Shown here: positions 10,306 to 22,043 of the stretch, piece by piece | Layout of the letters: each line of letters starts with the position of its first letter | Numbering within the stretch: position 1 is the first letter of the stretch | Assembly: GCA_964019425.1 (NCBI GenBank) | Contig: OZ025788.1 | Span: 992,001-1,056,000, forward strand | Source: Flectonema sp. DT1601 | Taxonomy: Eukaryota; Euglenozoa; Diplonemea; Diplonemida; Diplonemidae | Direction of reading: 5' to 3' | DNA: 64,000 nt | The notes under the pieces: generated by a model | The model's input: only the letters and a program-made list of their open reading frames with translations | What the model was told of the DNA's origin: nothing | The model's database searches: none | Position numbers and translations under genes: made by a program

Positions 10306-11294
10306 GATGAGAGGAGTGAAATAAATACATCTCAATAACGTTAAACAATTAATTCCATCACAGCAGTGATTGCCTCTCGGATCCGTGACCTGTATGATAA
10401 CATAGGTGAATTGTAGCAACAAAGATGACTACTCTTTTCGGTTTTTTTATAAGTTCAATAGTTTAATAAGCTAGGCAGGTGGAAAGCTGAAGATTGGTGT
10501 TCATTAATATTTATAAAAGTTAAGTTACATCTCTTCAGTTGAAGCTAGCTCAACAACCTATATGCTGAGCTGAGACTTCGGAAACAACTACAGATTAAGT
10601 CCTCTGTTGTTGTGAGTCATCTAACTCATAACAACGTCAGATTTAAAAAAAGAAAAATTTAAAAAAAAAAAGATAAATAATTAACTATGGAATTAATAAA
10701 AACCAGCCTGACTTTCACGAGTGGGTTTTTTACCGAGTGAGATAAAGAAACAAGTTAAAAATACCCACAAGTGGAAATCTTGTATCTGATTTTGCATCTA
10801 AACCGTCGTCTTATTTTACGATAGGAGGCTTCGAAGGGAAAACTTACACCTGCATGTCTACGGGCCTTGCTGCTCCACAGGCAGGTAGCTCTGCTTGCCC
10901 CTGTGAGATCATGGGTGAGAAATCCCTCAAAAAAAAAAAAAAAGAATTCCACTTCAGAAGAATGAATCTCCTGTTAAAACATCCCCAGGCGTGAAACATT
11001 GTTACATTATTTCACGCTCGCAACGGCCATAACCAAAATACGTGCAACTAAATTGGCAAAAGAAACTTCACGCTCAGCCGGAGTGAAATACTCACTTTCT
11101 GATTCTCACTGCAAGTGTAAATTTTCCCAAAGAAGCCAAGATGGAGTAAGATGAAATAAATAAATACACTGTTAACAAACAAAACACTCGTAGAGCATCA
11201 TATTAACGCTAGATTGGCAGCAATCCCTTTCTTGAATCGATCCGAGTAAAATCAAGAACTGATCTTCTACAGGAATGAATTAAAATGTTTGTTT
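10306..11294. other. Gene-free spacer between eIF3L and lectin gene
   Basis: About 990 bp. Mostly AT-rich, but 10840-10915 is noticeably more G/C-rich and on the minus strand reads as a short open frame ending at a possible donor (ATGCAG|GTGTAAG, around 10848-10855). I cannot tie it to a gene. No repeat or RNA was recognised. Confidence 0.5.
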
Positions 11295-12580
11295 TTATAC
11301 GAATATCAGTTGCAATAAACATCTGAGATCAGACTTGTTTTTTTTTTTGTTGAAGTCGGAAGTCACAACCTCAGGGGAAGGATAACGGTATGTCTTCTCA
11401 CCTGTTGGTACTGATGTCGGTATCGCTGTTCCAACCGGTGCCAGTGTTGGTACCAACGTTGGTTCCAGTGTTGGTATCAAAGTCGGTGCCAGTGTGGGTA
11501 CCAACGTCGGTGCTAGTGTTGGTACCACAGTCGGTATTGCCGTTGGTGCGATAGTTGATGGGATACAACTCCCCGCCCAAGTACACAAATCTGTATCCCG
11601 ACATGCTGTCTCCACAAGGAATTCCTCACAAGATGAAAAGATAACTATTGTCTTAACAATGTCTGATAGGTTACTATTAAGAGTACCAACCCCTCCCCAT
11701 TCACACAAGTACTTTTCATTTAAGTTTGAAATGAGGGGGAAGTCTGACCATCCTTTATCAGAATAAGTGTATAAATAATCCTCACCAGTTGTAAGGCAGG
11801 ATCCGCTGAATTGAGAACATAGACTTCTTTTATTATTTGGTTCACCAAGTCCAGTTACTGAAAAGAATATTCGATCCTCCCGAACGGAATAGACTGCCTT
11901 GTCCACATTGAGGATATGCTGCGCTATCGCAGCCCATCATTTTTCTTGCAATTGGTCCCATGTCGCAGCTGGAGCGGGCTGCTGATGTGAGGCTGGTGTT
12001 GTAAGGAGGACAGCCTTCTGGTCCAGCGGCCCAAACCCAATCTCCCTCTACGGCAGTGTCAGTTCCTCCAGTTATCCCGCTGAGGTCTTTTTGCCGAATA
12101 AAATCGTTCTCGTTTTGAGACGTCACAGTCACCAAATATCCCACCAGCCCAAAGTAATCATTTGATGCTAACGAACACATTGTTCTCGCTTCTCCCCAGT
12201 TACATGTCGGGTTACAAGTTGCGGAACCATAAAAGTGTTGATTCACACTATTATAGAAAAGTTTTCCTCAATTATATCTAATTGTTCTAGTGCCGTTACT
12301 TACTGCTTTGAATTTGATATCCCTCAGAATAGATGTAAACTGTTTAACTGTTCCTGCACCGTTGAGGATATATCGTCCTCCTTGAGAAACTTGAAAAACA
12401 CAGTTTTGACAGAGAATATCATCTCCGGGAATGAATCCATCAATAACTTCTATCGTGACTCCATCTATGATTTCATTGCAGGCAGCTCCACAGTCGACGT
12501 TTGGAAAGAGTTTTCATGAATACATCCGTACTATACATCACACTCAGAGTGATCGGGAGTAGTAACGCTATCCCCGACAT
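11295..12580 (-). pseudogene. C-type lectin gene with three reading-frame breaks
   Basis: The minus strand encodes a signal-peptide-like start (MSGIALLLPITLSVMYST, ATG 12580), then in a second frame a beta-sandwich-like module with DGVTIEVIDGF and GTRTIRYN, then a C-type lectin domain with CNWGEARTMC, GYLVTVTSQNENDF and EGDWVWAAGPEG. After a frame change come GEPNNKRSLC, EDYLYTY and YLCEWGG, a Cys/Trp module (CTWAGSC) and a stalk of PTLAPT/PTLVPT repeats. Breaks: a +1 shift near 12510-12520, an in-frame TGA at 12268-12270, and a +1 shift near 11845-11848 that splits the canonical FSNW...GEPNN motif. No conventional intron in the right phase repairs any of them. The intact protein would be a secreted or surface glycan-binding protein. 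It may be a recent pseudogene, carry sequencing errors, or use recoding. The 3' end is also uncertain: GTGAGA near 11399 could be a donor. Confidence 0.65.
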
Positions 12581-15321
12581 TGTCCATTGACTGAAAGAGA
12601 GAGATAGAGATAGAGAAAGAACATTAAATTTAATTTGAGAACTCGGGATCCATCTTGACAAAATATAACCTGTTGTAAGAAAATAATACGGAATTATCAA
12701 AATAACACGAAAGAAAAAAAAGATTTTCTCATTGAGACAGGAAAAGGAGGACTTTGGGAATTATGACCGGGGGGGATAACTTCGCAAGTATGGCAACTGG
12801 AACCAAGCCAATAAGAATTCCAGTAAAGATAAATCCTTTAATTCCAACAAAAAGCAAAAAGGTGAATTAAATGATGACAATGCTAGACTGACATGTTCCC
12901 AGATTGCGGAAAAAAAAATAACAACCTCCGTAAAAAAAAAAGTTTCTTTTTTTTTTTTAACAATAATTCCCAAAGCCAAAGAAAAAAAAAAAGACACAAC
13001 AAGTCCTCCCATCACATAATTTAAGTTGACGGCTTGAAACCCCTCAACATAGAGAATATATCAGGGGGGAAGGGAAAGGGAAAAGAAAAGGGAAAAAAAA
13101 AAACACAGAAACTGAAGGTCACTTGCGCAGAAAGATAATAAGGGTACTTAGATTAGGAGAGGAGAATAACCAAGAAGAGGTTTTCACCCCTAACTCAGTT
13201 TCTGGGCTTAGTGTGCCAAAACCGTTGCTGATGCCACAGAAAATAAACAGGTTCTGCAAGCTACCAACAAAATATTTTCAGCTAAAGGAGAATAAAAAAT
13301 TATTGACAAACAGCCTTACCTCCCTCCTGTAAGTGAAGTCAACTTCAATTTTGCAGACAAAAAGGAGTAAAAATAGAGAGGAAGACTTTGCAAGCGAACG
13401 ACTTCAGGGAAAGGGAGGAAAATGGAGGGGGGGGGAAAAAAGTCCTACTTAAAGTACTAATTAAAAAAATTGCAAAAAAAAAAAAAAAAAAAATTAAAAA
13501 TTTATATTCTCCTCTGTTGCCTTTCTTGTTATTGTTTTTTTTTTGTTTTTTGCTGTCGCATTATACCTTTTTCCCAATAACACTACAAGCTGTTGCAGAA
13601 TTGAAGAAAGAAAACACTTTTCATCCACCACTCGATAGATAGATGGATAGATTACTCACTATCAAAATCTCGAATTGGATGAAAAAAAAAAAAAAAGAAA
13701 ATGTAAACCCTTTGAGAAGACAGGCAAGGAAATACAATTTAAAACAAGAAAAGAAATTAAACCGGTTGAAGCAAACAATTGTTTAAGCAAGCCTTAGTAA
13801 AAATCAAAAAAAAAAAAAAAAAAAAAAAAACTGCCATGGAAAGTAATGACCTAATGCGCGTCTTCAATATGTCATTCAACAATAACAAGCTGCTACGAAG
13901 TATTACTACGACCAAAAGAGAAAAAAAAAAAAAAAAAAAAAAAAAGTCCGAAACGCAAGACAGGGGAGGTGGGTTCAAAACCAACAAACAGGTTAGCCTC
14001 TGATAAGAATCATCCTTTCATTATTAGTTCCTGGCACCGCAGTGTGTTAATACACTTGACAACCAGAAAAATTAAGTTACAGAAAGTCAAAAGAATGAGA
14101 ATTCACTAATTTGATTGTCGTTTTCCCTCACAAAAAAAATTCTATTCTTTTTTTTTGTGCTACCATAACTAATTGGGGGGGAAAAAGAAAAAAAAACTAG
14201 AAAAAAGAAAACGCATCCCCCACTTGCCACGAATTTCCTTTTTTTATTTATCAAAAGTCAGGGCAGACAAAACCTCCGAAAAAGCTCACAGGTGTGTAAA
14301 CCATTCGGTACTACAACGTGAGACTCACAGGCGAGAAGATATGAGGAAAAACCAGAAACTAATGTCTACCCAGCCCCACTGCATGCACGAAGCAAGCAAT
14401 GTAAGATGTTTATTATTGTGACAGCTACTAATAAATTGAATACATGGAGAAGTAATTTTTTATTATTATTATTTTTTTTTGTTGCACGCCATGAGAACTC
14501 ATAAAGCAAACAACAACAGCACCCGCACGTAAACATCTAAAGGGATACTTGAGTCTTTAATAAAAAAACGTTACAGCATCAATTATGAAGCGTCGACAAC
14601 AAAAAAGGAAAGAACCGAAGCAAACCGAGGATGGGAAAAAGAAATATGTTCACTATTGTTTGAAGGGGAAGGATAATTTTTTAAGGGGGAAAAGTTCACA
14701 AATATGAAACTTATTCCAATACATGATGTTTAAATAAGCATATTTTGTGATCTTTGTAAGAGCTGGGTGATACACATCAAAATATCGATTTTTTTGCAAC
14801 ACCCTGTGTCTGCAAAGTGGCTAGAACCATCTGAGATAGCTTTGTTTTCCCGTTGCCTAGGCTCATTTTCCAATAGTAGTCGGCAGACAGAGATATGTGA
14901 AAAGTTCAAATCTGAGGGGGAAAAACAGGAGGGAAAAGAGCAGTCTGCAGGCCATATGGTCTTTTTTTTTCGGTAACAATAACGAAAGATTTCACGCGTT
15001 TAATTGACCGAACTGTGTTCCAGAAATAATTACACGCAGCCCTGCAGTTAAAGAAAAGTATCAACGTAATTCATACAGGCTGATCTGAACAATACTTGTC
15101 ACACAGTTTATTAGTTATTGTCTTCAATGTATTTTCTGGGGCACGTAAACATCAGAAATAATTAAAATCCGTAAATCCGTTGCGTTCCTAAACATAAATT
15201 CCTTTTCCCCGAATTGTTTGAAGCCTTAGCTCAGAAGAAGGAAAGAAAGCGAAACAGGTATTGCAATGGAAAAAGGCCGAGTATAACATAACAAAGAAAC
15301 ACTCAGGCCAAACAAGGACTA

Positions 15322-15445
15322 TTAAGATTGCCTTATATTTCGTTGAACGCAGACAGAATCCTGTCGCACAGGGGAAAATAAATCATGACCCTAAGAAATA
15401 ACGGCTTTTCAAACTGAGTAATGTCTCTTCCGACTACGTCGGTAC
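15322..15445. repeat. Dispersed repeat family R1, copy A (ends in CCGAC-TAC-GTCGG hairpin)
   Basis: About 125 bp align by eye with 46156-46284 on the same strand. Shared landmarks in order are GCCTTAT-TAT, CGCACAGGG, AATAACGGCT/AATAAACGGCT, CTGA-TA, then TCTCCGAC/TCTTCCGAC and the inverted pair CCGAC...GTCGG (15430-15434 and 15438-15442). An A run follows directly. Past the A run, GAACACC and a T run ending in CGG also recur. No coding content. The hairpin plus A tail suggests a retroposed small RNA or SINE-like element, but only two copies are visible. Confidence 0.6.
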
Positions 15446-16127
15446 AAAAAAAAAAAAAAAAACAGCTGAGGAACACCGTTTTTTTTTTTTCTTTTTTTTT
15501 TTTCGGTAGCTAATATAAGAAGCAAAATCAACTGCAAGTACCCCTTTCACAATCACAAATAGTCGATGCTATAAGATGCTCTCGACTTTGATATAAGAAT
15601 ACCTGTTTGATATGAACATTAAAATTATCTTTTTTTTTTTTTTTTTTCTTTTAAGAGTTCAGTTGGCGTGCTGGGGGTTTATTCACATGTTTGCAAACAT
15701 CATCCTCGCAAAGAACAAAAGACGCAGAAGATTGCACCAGTTGAACGGCAAGAGTGCAGCACTGAAGGAAAGACGATTACTTAATTAGAAAGAATTGAAG
15801 AAAAAACAGACACAAAAAAGGAGAAAAAAATTAACGATTTCAAAAAAAAAAAAAAAAAAAAAAAAATGGCATTTCTCAATCCCCACACACACAATGAACA
15901 ACAGTTATAACACTATTCGTATCGGAACTGTTGTTACGAGACGTGTTATCAGTGGAAAAAAAACTAAAATGCTATTTTGCCAATCCACTTAGCGTGCCCG
16001 AAGGCAAACCGCCTGATCAGCCAAGGTTGCTGTCAGGATCTTCGAATTTGCAACCAATAGGTAGTTGTAAAAGGAAGGTAAGGGTTAACAGGATGAGCAT
16101 ACTTATAAAGACATAAGTATATTTATT

Positions 16128-16160
16128 GTATCAAGATTAACTAATATAAAACATTAGTAA
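16128..16160. repeat. Dispersed repeat family R2, short fragment
   Basis: The stretch starting GTATCAAGATTAACTAA and including AAAACATTAGT resembles the left end of the copy at 21508-21690 (GTATCAAAGTTAACTAAAA, then AAAACGTTAGT). Only this left end is recognisable. Confidence 0.4.
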
Positions 16161-17156
16161 TGTATGAGACAATGGATAGTTGGTTTAAAGGGAGGGAGAG
16201 TGGAGATAGGGGGGAAAAAAAAAGTACACAAACAATACTGCAATTGGTTTGCAGATGGAAGAAACTATTTTTAAAAATAAAATCCCATCATAGATGGGAA
16301 GGAGAATGCAGAGCAATCAAGGTCACTACATCAGAACCGGGCTCAAACATGAGCCCAAGCACCGATAAAGCAACTAGGCCAAGCATGCGAGTGGTGGGTT
16401 GGGTTTCTTAGAAATAATTGTTAGAAGCAAGTACAAACAATGTGTTATTTTTTATTTTTTTTAATAATATTATTTTTTTCTTCGCACTACTATGAACCCC
16501 TGTCAGAAGAAGAGGGATCGAGCATCGCAAAATTAAAAAACTAAAACTCCAGGACATATTCTCAAGGAGAATTTTTTTTCTTTTTTTTTCAAGAATCTCA
16601 CTTGTTGACATCAACGGTACAATCGTCAGCCTCCAATGGTGCCTTCACGTTCCACCTAAAGGGTAAAATGCTAGTAGAGCCACCAAGCTGATAAGAAAAT
16701 CAGCCAAAGACACATCGGCAGTATGACGGCTAGTGAATGTTTCAAGTGCTCATAGGAGCTGGATAGACACCCGGAATAGTTTTTTTCCGTCGGCAAAAAA
16801 CAAGCTTCCTACCCCTCAAGTCCCATTGGGTTCGAAGGTAAGAAATATTTATTGGACAGAAAAACGGATTTCTCCGCGATGGGGGATAGAGAACATAAAG
16901 GTCAAGTAAACCATAAAATCGATATCGGTACAGTAAAAGATAAAGCAGGTTTTTGAGGCTTGGGTTGGGAGGCACAGAATACACAGCGATTATTTGGCGA
17001 CACTAAAGTCTGTCGCACTCATAGTTAGCCTCACGACCCTCTTGAGTTGCAAATAACGTGTGGGATGTCCGAGGCAAGCATCAGTAAAGTTTTGCAAGAG
17101 TATTTTTCTTTTTTTTTTTGATTCTGATTTTCTAAAAAAAGATCTTTTTTAAACTG

Positions 17157-17190
<34 letters not shown>

Positions 17191-17629
17191 CTGTATTTTT
17201 CTTATTTTTCTATGTTCTCTTCGTTCATGATATTTCTTACTCTCTGTTCCCTGTCTAGTCTAAGCTTAAGCAAAAAAAGTAGAAGAGGGCAGAATGAGAA
17301 TGAAAAGTAAAACAAAATAAAATAAAACAAAATAAGTGGCAAAGAAGCACTTAGACTGATGAGGGAACGCAATCATCAATATCACCCACAGCTTATGCAG
17401 CTAGCGAGCAAAGTAAGCGTAAAAATAAAAAGGTAACGCATGAGACAATATCTTAGGCATGCGAAGAAAGAAAAAAAAGAATTAAAAAAAGATATCCTCT
17501 CTCGTCCATTTAAAAGGACGAGAAAAAAAAAAAGTAATACACTGGTATTTATAAAGTTCTTTCTAAAGTACAATTTTAATAACTTTTTTTGGTTCCGATG
17601 GAATAACCAAATCTGGCTAGAGAAAGGTT

Positions 17630-18595
17630 CTAGACGAGTGGGTCCTCTTTGTCAGGCCCGTTGTTTTCGTTTTGCTGAACCTGCTCTTCTTCGTTCAACT
17701 GAATTGGCTCTTCTTCTGGGGCCTTCTTGTTGAGCACTAAAGCCACGACACCGACAACGATAGCAATTAGTGCTGCGCTTCCAAAAGCAATTCCAAAGAT
17801 GGCTCCGTATGAAAGATCATCCCCAGAGCTTCTGTTGACAATGACAACACCTGTACCATCTGGTTGTGGGACAGCTGTTGCAACAACACCAACTGGAGGA
17901 GTAACAACACACTGAGATGGAGCAGTAATAGATCCTGATGTAACAAGAGTGAATCCAGTAATACAACTTAGAGGCTGACACAATCCATTAATCAATACAG
18001 TTGTAGCAACTGGTGAAACAGCGGTACAGGTAGGAGCCAAAATAACCTTCTGACCAGTAACAACAGGTGCTCCAAATGGGTTGTTGTTGTCGTTAGCAAG
18101 CATCTCAGAGAAACCTCTCTTACCAGCCAACCGAGTCCTTCCCTTAATAGTCATGTGAATGGATCCACAAAGGACTGGAGTGAATTCTAAGTTTGTAAGT
18201 TCGAAGAAGGCGACTGCTGCTTCGACGATAGCAGCATCAAAGGCAACTGGTCTGTTCTCGCAATCGATAGTCTGCGAGTTCCATACAATGGCGTAAATCA
18301 TATCAAATTCAGTAAATCCTGCGTTCTGAGGAACACAAGCCCAACCAGTGAAGTCAGCGCCCAATGCAATACCTGGATCCTCGTATGATCCTGAGCAAAC
18401 ACAACTACCAGAATTACATTGAATATCACTACCAGCATCCGCTGGGAAGTTACCTACAAAACAATTCTGAGCGGTACTGCACCAACCCTGAAAAATATCC
18501 CTACCGACTTCCTCAGGGGCAACATCTTCAACTGGCGCGTCCTGGGCATGGGCTGCCATCAATAAGACAGCTGCGGAAACAATACGAAGAGACAT
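17630..18595 (-). CDS. Cys-rich type I membrane protein, paralog A of a two-gene family
   Basis: Single exon, 321 aa, TAG stop. It has a signal peptide (about 1-17, ending AAHAQ), a Cys-rich ectodomain (about 30-100, with DIQC, SGSCVCSGSYEDPG and FTGWAC), a second conserved block (about 120-225) with CGSIH, GFSEMLA, NPFGAP and GLCQPLSC, a short Pro/Val linker, one transmembrane helix (about 265-288) and an acidic 33-residue cytosolic tail ending NNGPDKEDPLV. The gene at 22874-23836 encodes the same layout with nearly the same length and clear identity throughout. I do not recognise the family. The spacing and cysteines suggest a disulphide-bonded surface protein; function is unknown. Acceptor CTCTCCTAACAG (AG 18631-18632) lies 35 nt before the ATG. 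Confidence 0.85.
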   Translation of the reverse strand: MSLRIVSAAVLLMAAHAQDAPVEDVAPEEVGRDIFQGWCSTAQNCFVGNFPADAGSDIQCNSGSCVCSGSYEDPGIALGADFTGWACVPQNAGFTEFDMIYAIVWNSQTIDCENRPVAFDAAIVEAAVAFFELTNLEFTPVLCGSIHMTIKGRTRLAGKRGFSEMLANDNNNPFGAPVVTGQKVILAPTCTAVSPVATTVLINGLCQPLSCITGFTLVTSGSITAPSQCVVTPPVGVVATAVPQPDGTGVVIVNRSSGDDLSYGAIFGIAFGSAALIAIVVGVVALVLNKKAPEEEPIQLNEEEQVQQNENNGPDKEDPLV

Positions 18596-19252
18596 GGTTT
18601 GTTTTTTGTTGATAAAAATTAACTAAGTAGCTGTTAGGAGAGAGCGATAACTTCAATGCAATATACGACACTACGAAATGAGCAATTAATTCCACTTCAC
18701 TATTGAGTAACTATTCATATGAACACCTGTTAAGGGACAAGAAGTATAAGCGATCAGGAATACGATCAATTAAGCTTGCAAAAAAGGATCTGCTTCTTCG
18801 AGACGATTGCCGTATTGTTGGCTTCTTAATACGATCCGTTCTCTTCATATCTCTCTTCAGTTGTTCTCAACCATCTCGAACGGTGAAAATAATTCACTTC
18901 AAAAATAGTGATAGAAAAAAAAAAGAGAGGAAGGAGAAGGAAACAAAGAAAAAGAAAAACCACAGCAGTCGCAATTTCATTTCAATTCACTTAAAATTCT
19001 TTTTTTTCTTTTTTTTCCTTTTTTTTTTTTTTTTTGGGTTGCATTTACTGTGGAAGTCGCAACGTAAGAAAACCGAAAAAAAAAAAAAAAGGAAGCAATA
19101 GGATAAAGGCGTTCTGCAACCCCAATCCTTATGCTTCTACTATTCCAACACTAGACTGTAGTACAATAAGTCAGCCACTGATTCGACAAGTTGCGTCAAT
19201 CAGTGTAACGACTTTGTTCGTATTAGCGAGAGTCATCACAAATAAATAAAAT

Positions 19253-19278
19253 AATCAAATCAAATCAAATCAAATCAA
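19253..19278. repeat. (AAATC)n microsatellite
   Basis: Four consecutive AAATC units preceded by a partial AATC, directly downstream of A/T-rich filler. Confidence 0.85.
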
Positions 19279-19324
19279 TAAAATCGTAAAGACATTAACT
19301 AATAATGGTTTTTTTTTGGTTTCT

Positions 19325-19380
19325 AAAAAAATTTAAAAAATATTTTTCTTTTGGACCATTACCCCTTAACTCTACTCATC
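19325..19380. repeat. Dispersed repeat family R3, copy A
   Basis: The landmark CTTTTGGACCATTACCCCTT followed by an AC-rich stretch matches CTTCGGACCATTCCCCCTT at 21925-21947, both preceded by an A-rich stretch. Same strand, clearly diverged. Confidence 0.5.
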
Positions 19381-21487
19381 GTGTTTGCCGCAGACTACAC
19401 CAGCGTGATTAAAAAATTATTACGTCACCATCTAATGCTATCTTGCAAGTCACCAGTACCAATGACTGGGTAATTAGCACCAGTACATGACCCCATCACG
19501 GAGATTAGGTTTTCCTTTCAAAGTTGCAGCAGGAAGCATTAAATTCTAGCTGTCTACCTTGTCCAGAATTAACAGGTTCAAAACAACAAAGAAAATAAAT
19601 GATCAGGGGGGGAATTTAAAACGATACGAAAAGGGGATACTCGGATAAATAAAGCAAGGGGAGATTTGATATGATACGAAAGGATTCAAAAATAAATCAA
19701 GGGGAGGGGGTATAATGTTAGTTAGCAAGTCCAGAGCTGATGACTACGAGGGGTCCGGGTAGCCCGCATCAGTAAGGACTCAATCGCGAAGATTTCAGTT
19801 TTATAGTTTCGGCTGGAAGTGATCGAGCTCCCACCTTCCAGAGGCTAACAGGTTGAAAATAACTAAAGAAAATAAAAGAGAAATGATCTGGGAATGAGGA
19901 AAGGTGAAAAAAAAAATGATCTTTTTATTCCATAAACATCTTTTTTTATAATACGACCATGCGTGCCCACATTCCACGAAAAAAAATAGAAACCCCCGGA
20001 ACCAGTGCCGAGGATAGTTCACCCCAGCATTATAATTGTACCGTGGGCTTACCGAAAGCTTTAGAAAAGCACCACAAAAATTGGGCAGCACATAGTTTTA
20101 TCACTCAGCAAGAAATGAAAATCAAAAAGATCAGGTAAGGACAGTCAGTTTATAGTCATAACTGCGTCGGACGCTATATTTAAATTAATACAAGAGCAGT
20201 ATCAAAGTTGATCAGGAGAAGGGATGGGAAATAAATAAAGTTTCGACATAAAAACCTTTCTTCACATGTGTCGAATGCTGTCATACCACTAAAGGAAATT
20301 TAAATAAAAACCCCCAGAACATCATCAGGGACGGTCGTCCCTAATTGTCCGAAAATATTGATATCGCAAGGGGCTCAAAGGCTTTTAAATAAAAACTATC
20401 ACACTATTCCCAGTTTGAAAACATCAGTTGGGAAGATATTTTTTTTTAAAAAAAAATGGTCATCTCTCATTCACTCTCTCGGAAGACCAATCTTAAATTA
20501 ATCAACAGCACAGTTTTCGACTTGGACTACGAAACTAAATTTACTCCGAAAAAAATACACAAAAAAGTTCATGACATAAGTGAGAGCCGATGATACCAAG
20601 TGTAGTCCCCTACGCTAATCAACTACCTCAACATGAACCACTGTAACAAAACTGATCACATAAAAATGGCTAACCGGAAAAAAAAAAATTAATGGAATAA
20701 TAGGAATTAATTGATTCTGTAGTTTTTTGTTTTTTTTTTGGAAAAAAAAAGAAAAACGAAATGGTTTAGTATATGGGTAACCAAAGAGTGGACTACCATA
20801 AAAAGCAGCAGCCTTGACAGGCTCTTCATTGGAACTACCCGTCACTGCCACAACGAAATTCTTTATTGTTTGGACAACGGTTTTTCAAGATGAGTTTTTT
20901 TTTCTTTTTTTTGTTATAAATCATTGGCGAGATTCAAAAATAAAAACCCATAACACTACTCATTGCGCATCACCGATGTGCATCACGCATACAGAAACTA
21001 TGAAACATCATGTAAACTCCATAGGCTACGAAGCAACACCAACAAAAGGAACATAAAAATTAATTGGTATATTATTCTGAAGGATAATTTGAAATAAGGA
21101 CAGATAAGGAACCAATACAGCATCGCTGATACAGTAAACTAAGGGGCGGCTCTTTAGAGCAAAGAGGCAACAGCAACGTAATTAGACCCAATCTTAGCAT
21201 TGCTAGGACTGTTATGGTGTAGCTTAGGCTGACGGTATGCCTTTGTCAGCTTTCCATCATGTTTGAGGAAGATTATAGTTTGAAAGCGTATGATAAAATT
21301 GAGGTTCTGTTTGTGGGTCTCACACACCGAGAGATTAAAACTGTCAGCGGCAATGTTAACTATTGTAGGGAGGAAAAAAAAAAAAAAAAAAAAAAAAAAA
21401 TGAAGACTGAATTTAACAAATAGATAACATGATATAGACGGGGTGTTGAATGTTTTGAGTATATTTAAGAAAATAAAAAAATATATA

Positions 21488-21507
21488 GATTGGATTGGAT
21501 TGGATTG
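21488..21507. repeat. (GATTG)4 microsatellite
   Basis: Four exact GATTG units placed directly before the left end of the R2 repeat copy at 21508. Confidence 0.9.
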
Positions 21508-21690
21508 TATCAAAGTTAACTAAAATAAAACGTTAGTCAGTTATGATCTAAATAGACTAAAAAATTAATATTTAGAAAAGGTAAACACCCCGCAGATGAC
21601 GTAAAGGATTTTCACATTATAAATAATGGTTCTGCACATCTCCTTTTTTTTTTTGCGAGTTATCATTTAGTGATCGAGGGGGGAATTATG
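21508..21690. repeat. Dispersed repeat family R2, copy C
   Basis: Aligns by eye with 38185-38345. Shared landmarks in order: GTATCA, an A-rich segment, ACACCCCGCAGATGACGTAAA versus a similar block with GACGTAAATA, CACATTATAAATAATG versus ACATTATAATAAATG, TTCT, a T-rich stretch, and GTTATCATTTAGTG versus GTTGTCATTCAGTG. No coding content. Confidence 0.55.
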
Positions 21691-21816
21691 GAAGTTCATT
21701 GTAACAAGCTTATAAAGAGAGAACCAACCTGATTTTCTTAAGTACAGGTATAAAATTCTTCTTCCTCAGCAGCAACTTACACAAATGTGTCTTAATCTAG
21801 CTTCATTGGACTACAA

Positions 21817-21842
21817 CAACAACCAAGAACCATAGTTAGAAT
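21817..21842. repeat. 26-bp exact direct repeat, first copy
   Basis: The 26 bases beginning CAACAACCAAGAACC recur exactly at 22018-22043, 175 bp further on. The flanks differ. The second copy follows the R3 copy B at 21908-21956. Confidence 0.9.
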
Positions 21843-21907
21843 TAATGATTATCAGTCAAAAGAAGGGGGAAATTCAATCGAATGCAAAAGTTCGTAGTGG
21901 CTTCGGG

Positions 21908-21956
21908 CTAAAACTAAAAAATCTTTCTTCGGACCATTCCCCCTTACCTAGCCTCT
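21908..21956. repeat. Dispersed repeat family R3, copy B
   Basis: Partner of 19325-19380 through the GGACCATT-CCCCTTA landmark. Sits between the two copies of the 26-bp direct repeat, so those may flank an insertion. Confidence 0.5.
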
Positions 21957-22017
21957 TCAGCGAAGAAAGTAAGGGGGGCACTGCGGTGTCAGGCCTGTCC
22001 TACTTATCGCTTTTGCC

Positions 22018-22043
22018 CAACAACCAAGAACCATAGTTAGAAT
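22018..22043. repeat. 26-bp exact direct repeat, second copy
   Basis: Exact match to 21817-21842. Confidence 0.9.

Larger units (their letters stand above)
12581..17629. other. 5-kb gene-poor region with decayed repeats
   Basis: No open frame here shows domain content, amphipathic pattern or paired splice sites. Sequence is dominated by A/T simple tracts, including runs at 13476-13492, 13806-13830, 13921-13945, 15631-15649, 15842-15866 and an about 32-base T run at 17159-17190. Two repeat copies are listed separately (15322-15445 and 16128-16160). The acceptor TCTCTTTCAG at about 12588-12597 probably belongs to the lectin gene. Confidence 0.6.

Noticed and set aside
12240-12310. A 56-nt intron (GTAAGT...ATAATAG) spanning the in-frame TGA of the lectin gene
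   Set aside because: Sites look reasonable but removal shifts the reading frame away from the lectin domain, so it does not explain the TGA.
16742-16984. 80-codon minus-strand frame
   Set aside because: No recognisable domain, no splice partners, and it lies in repeat-bearing gene-poor DNA.
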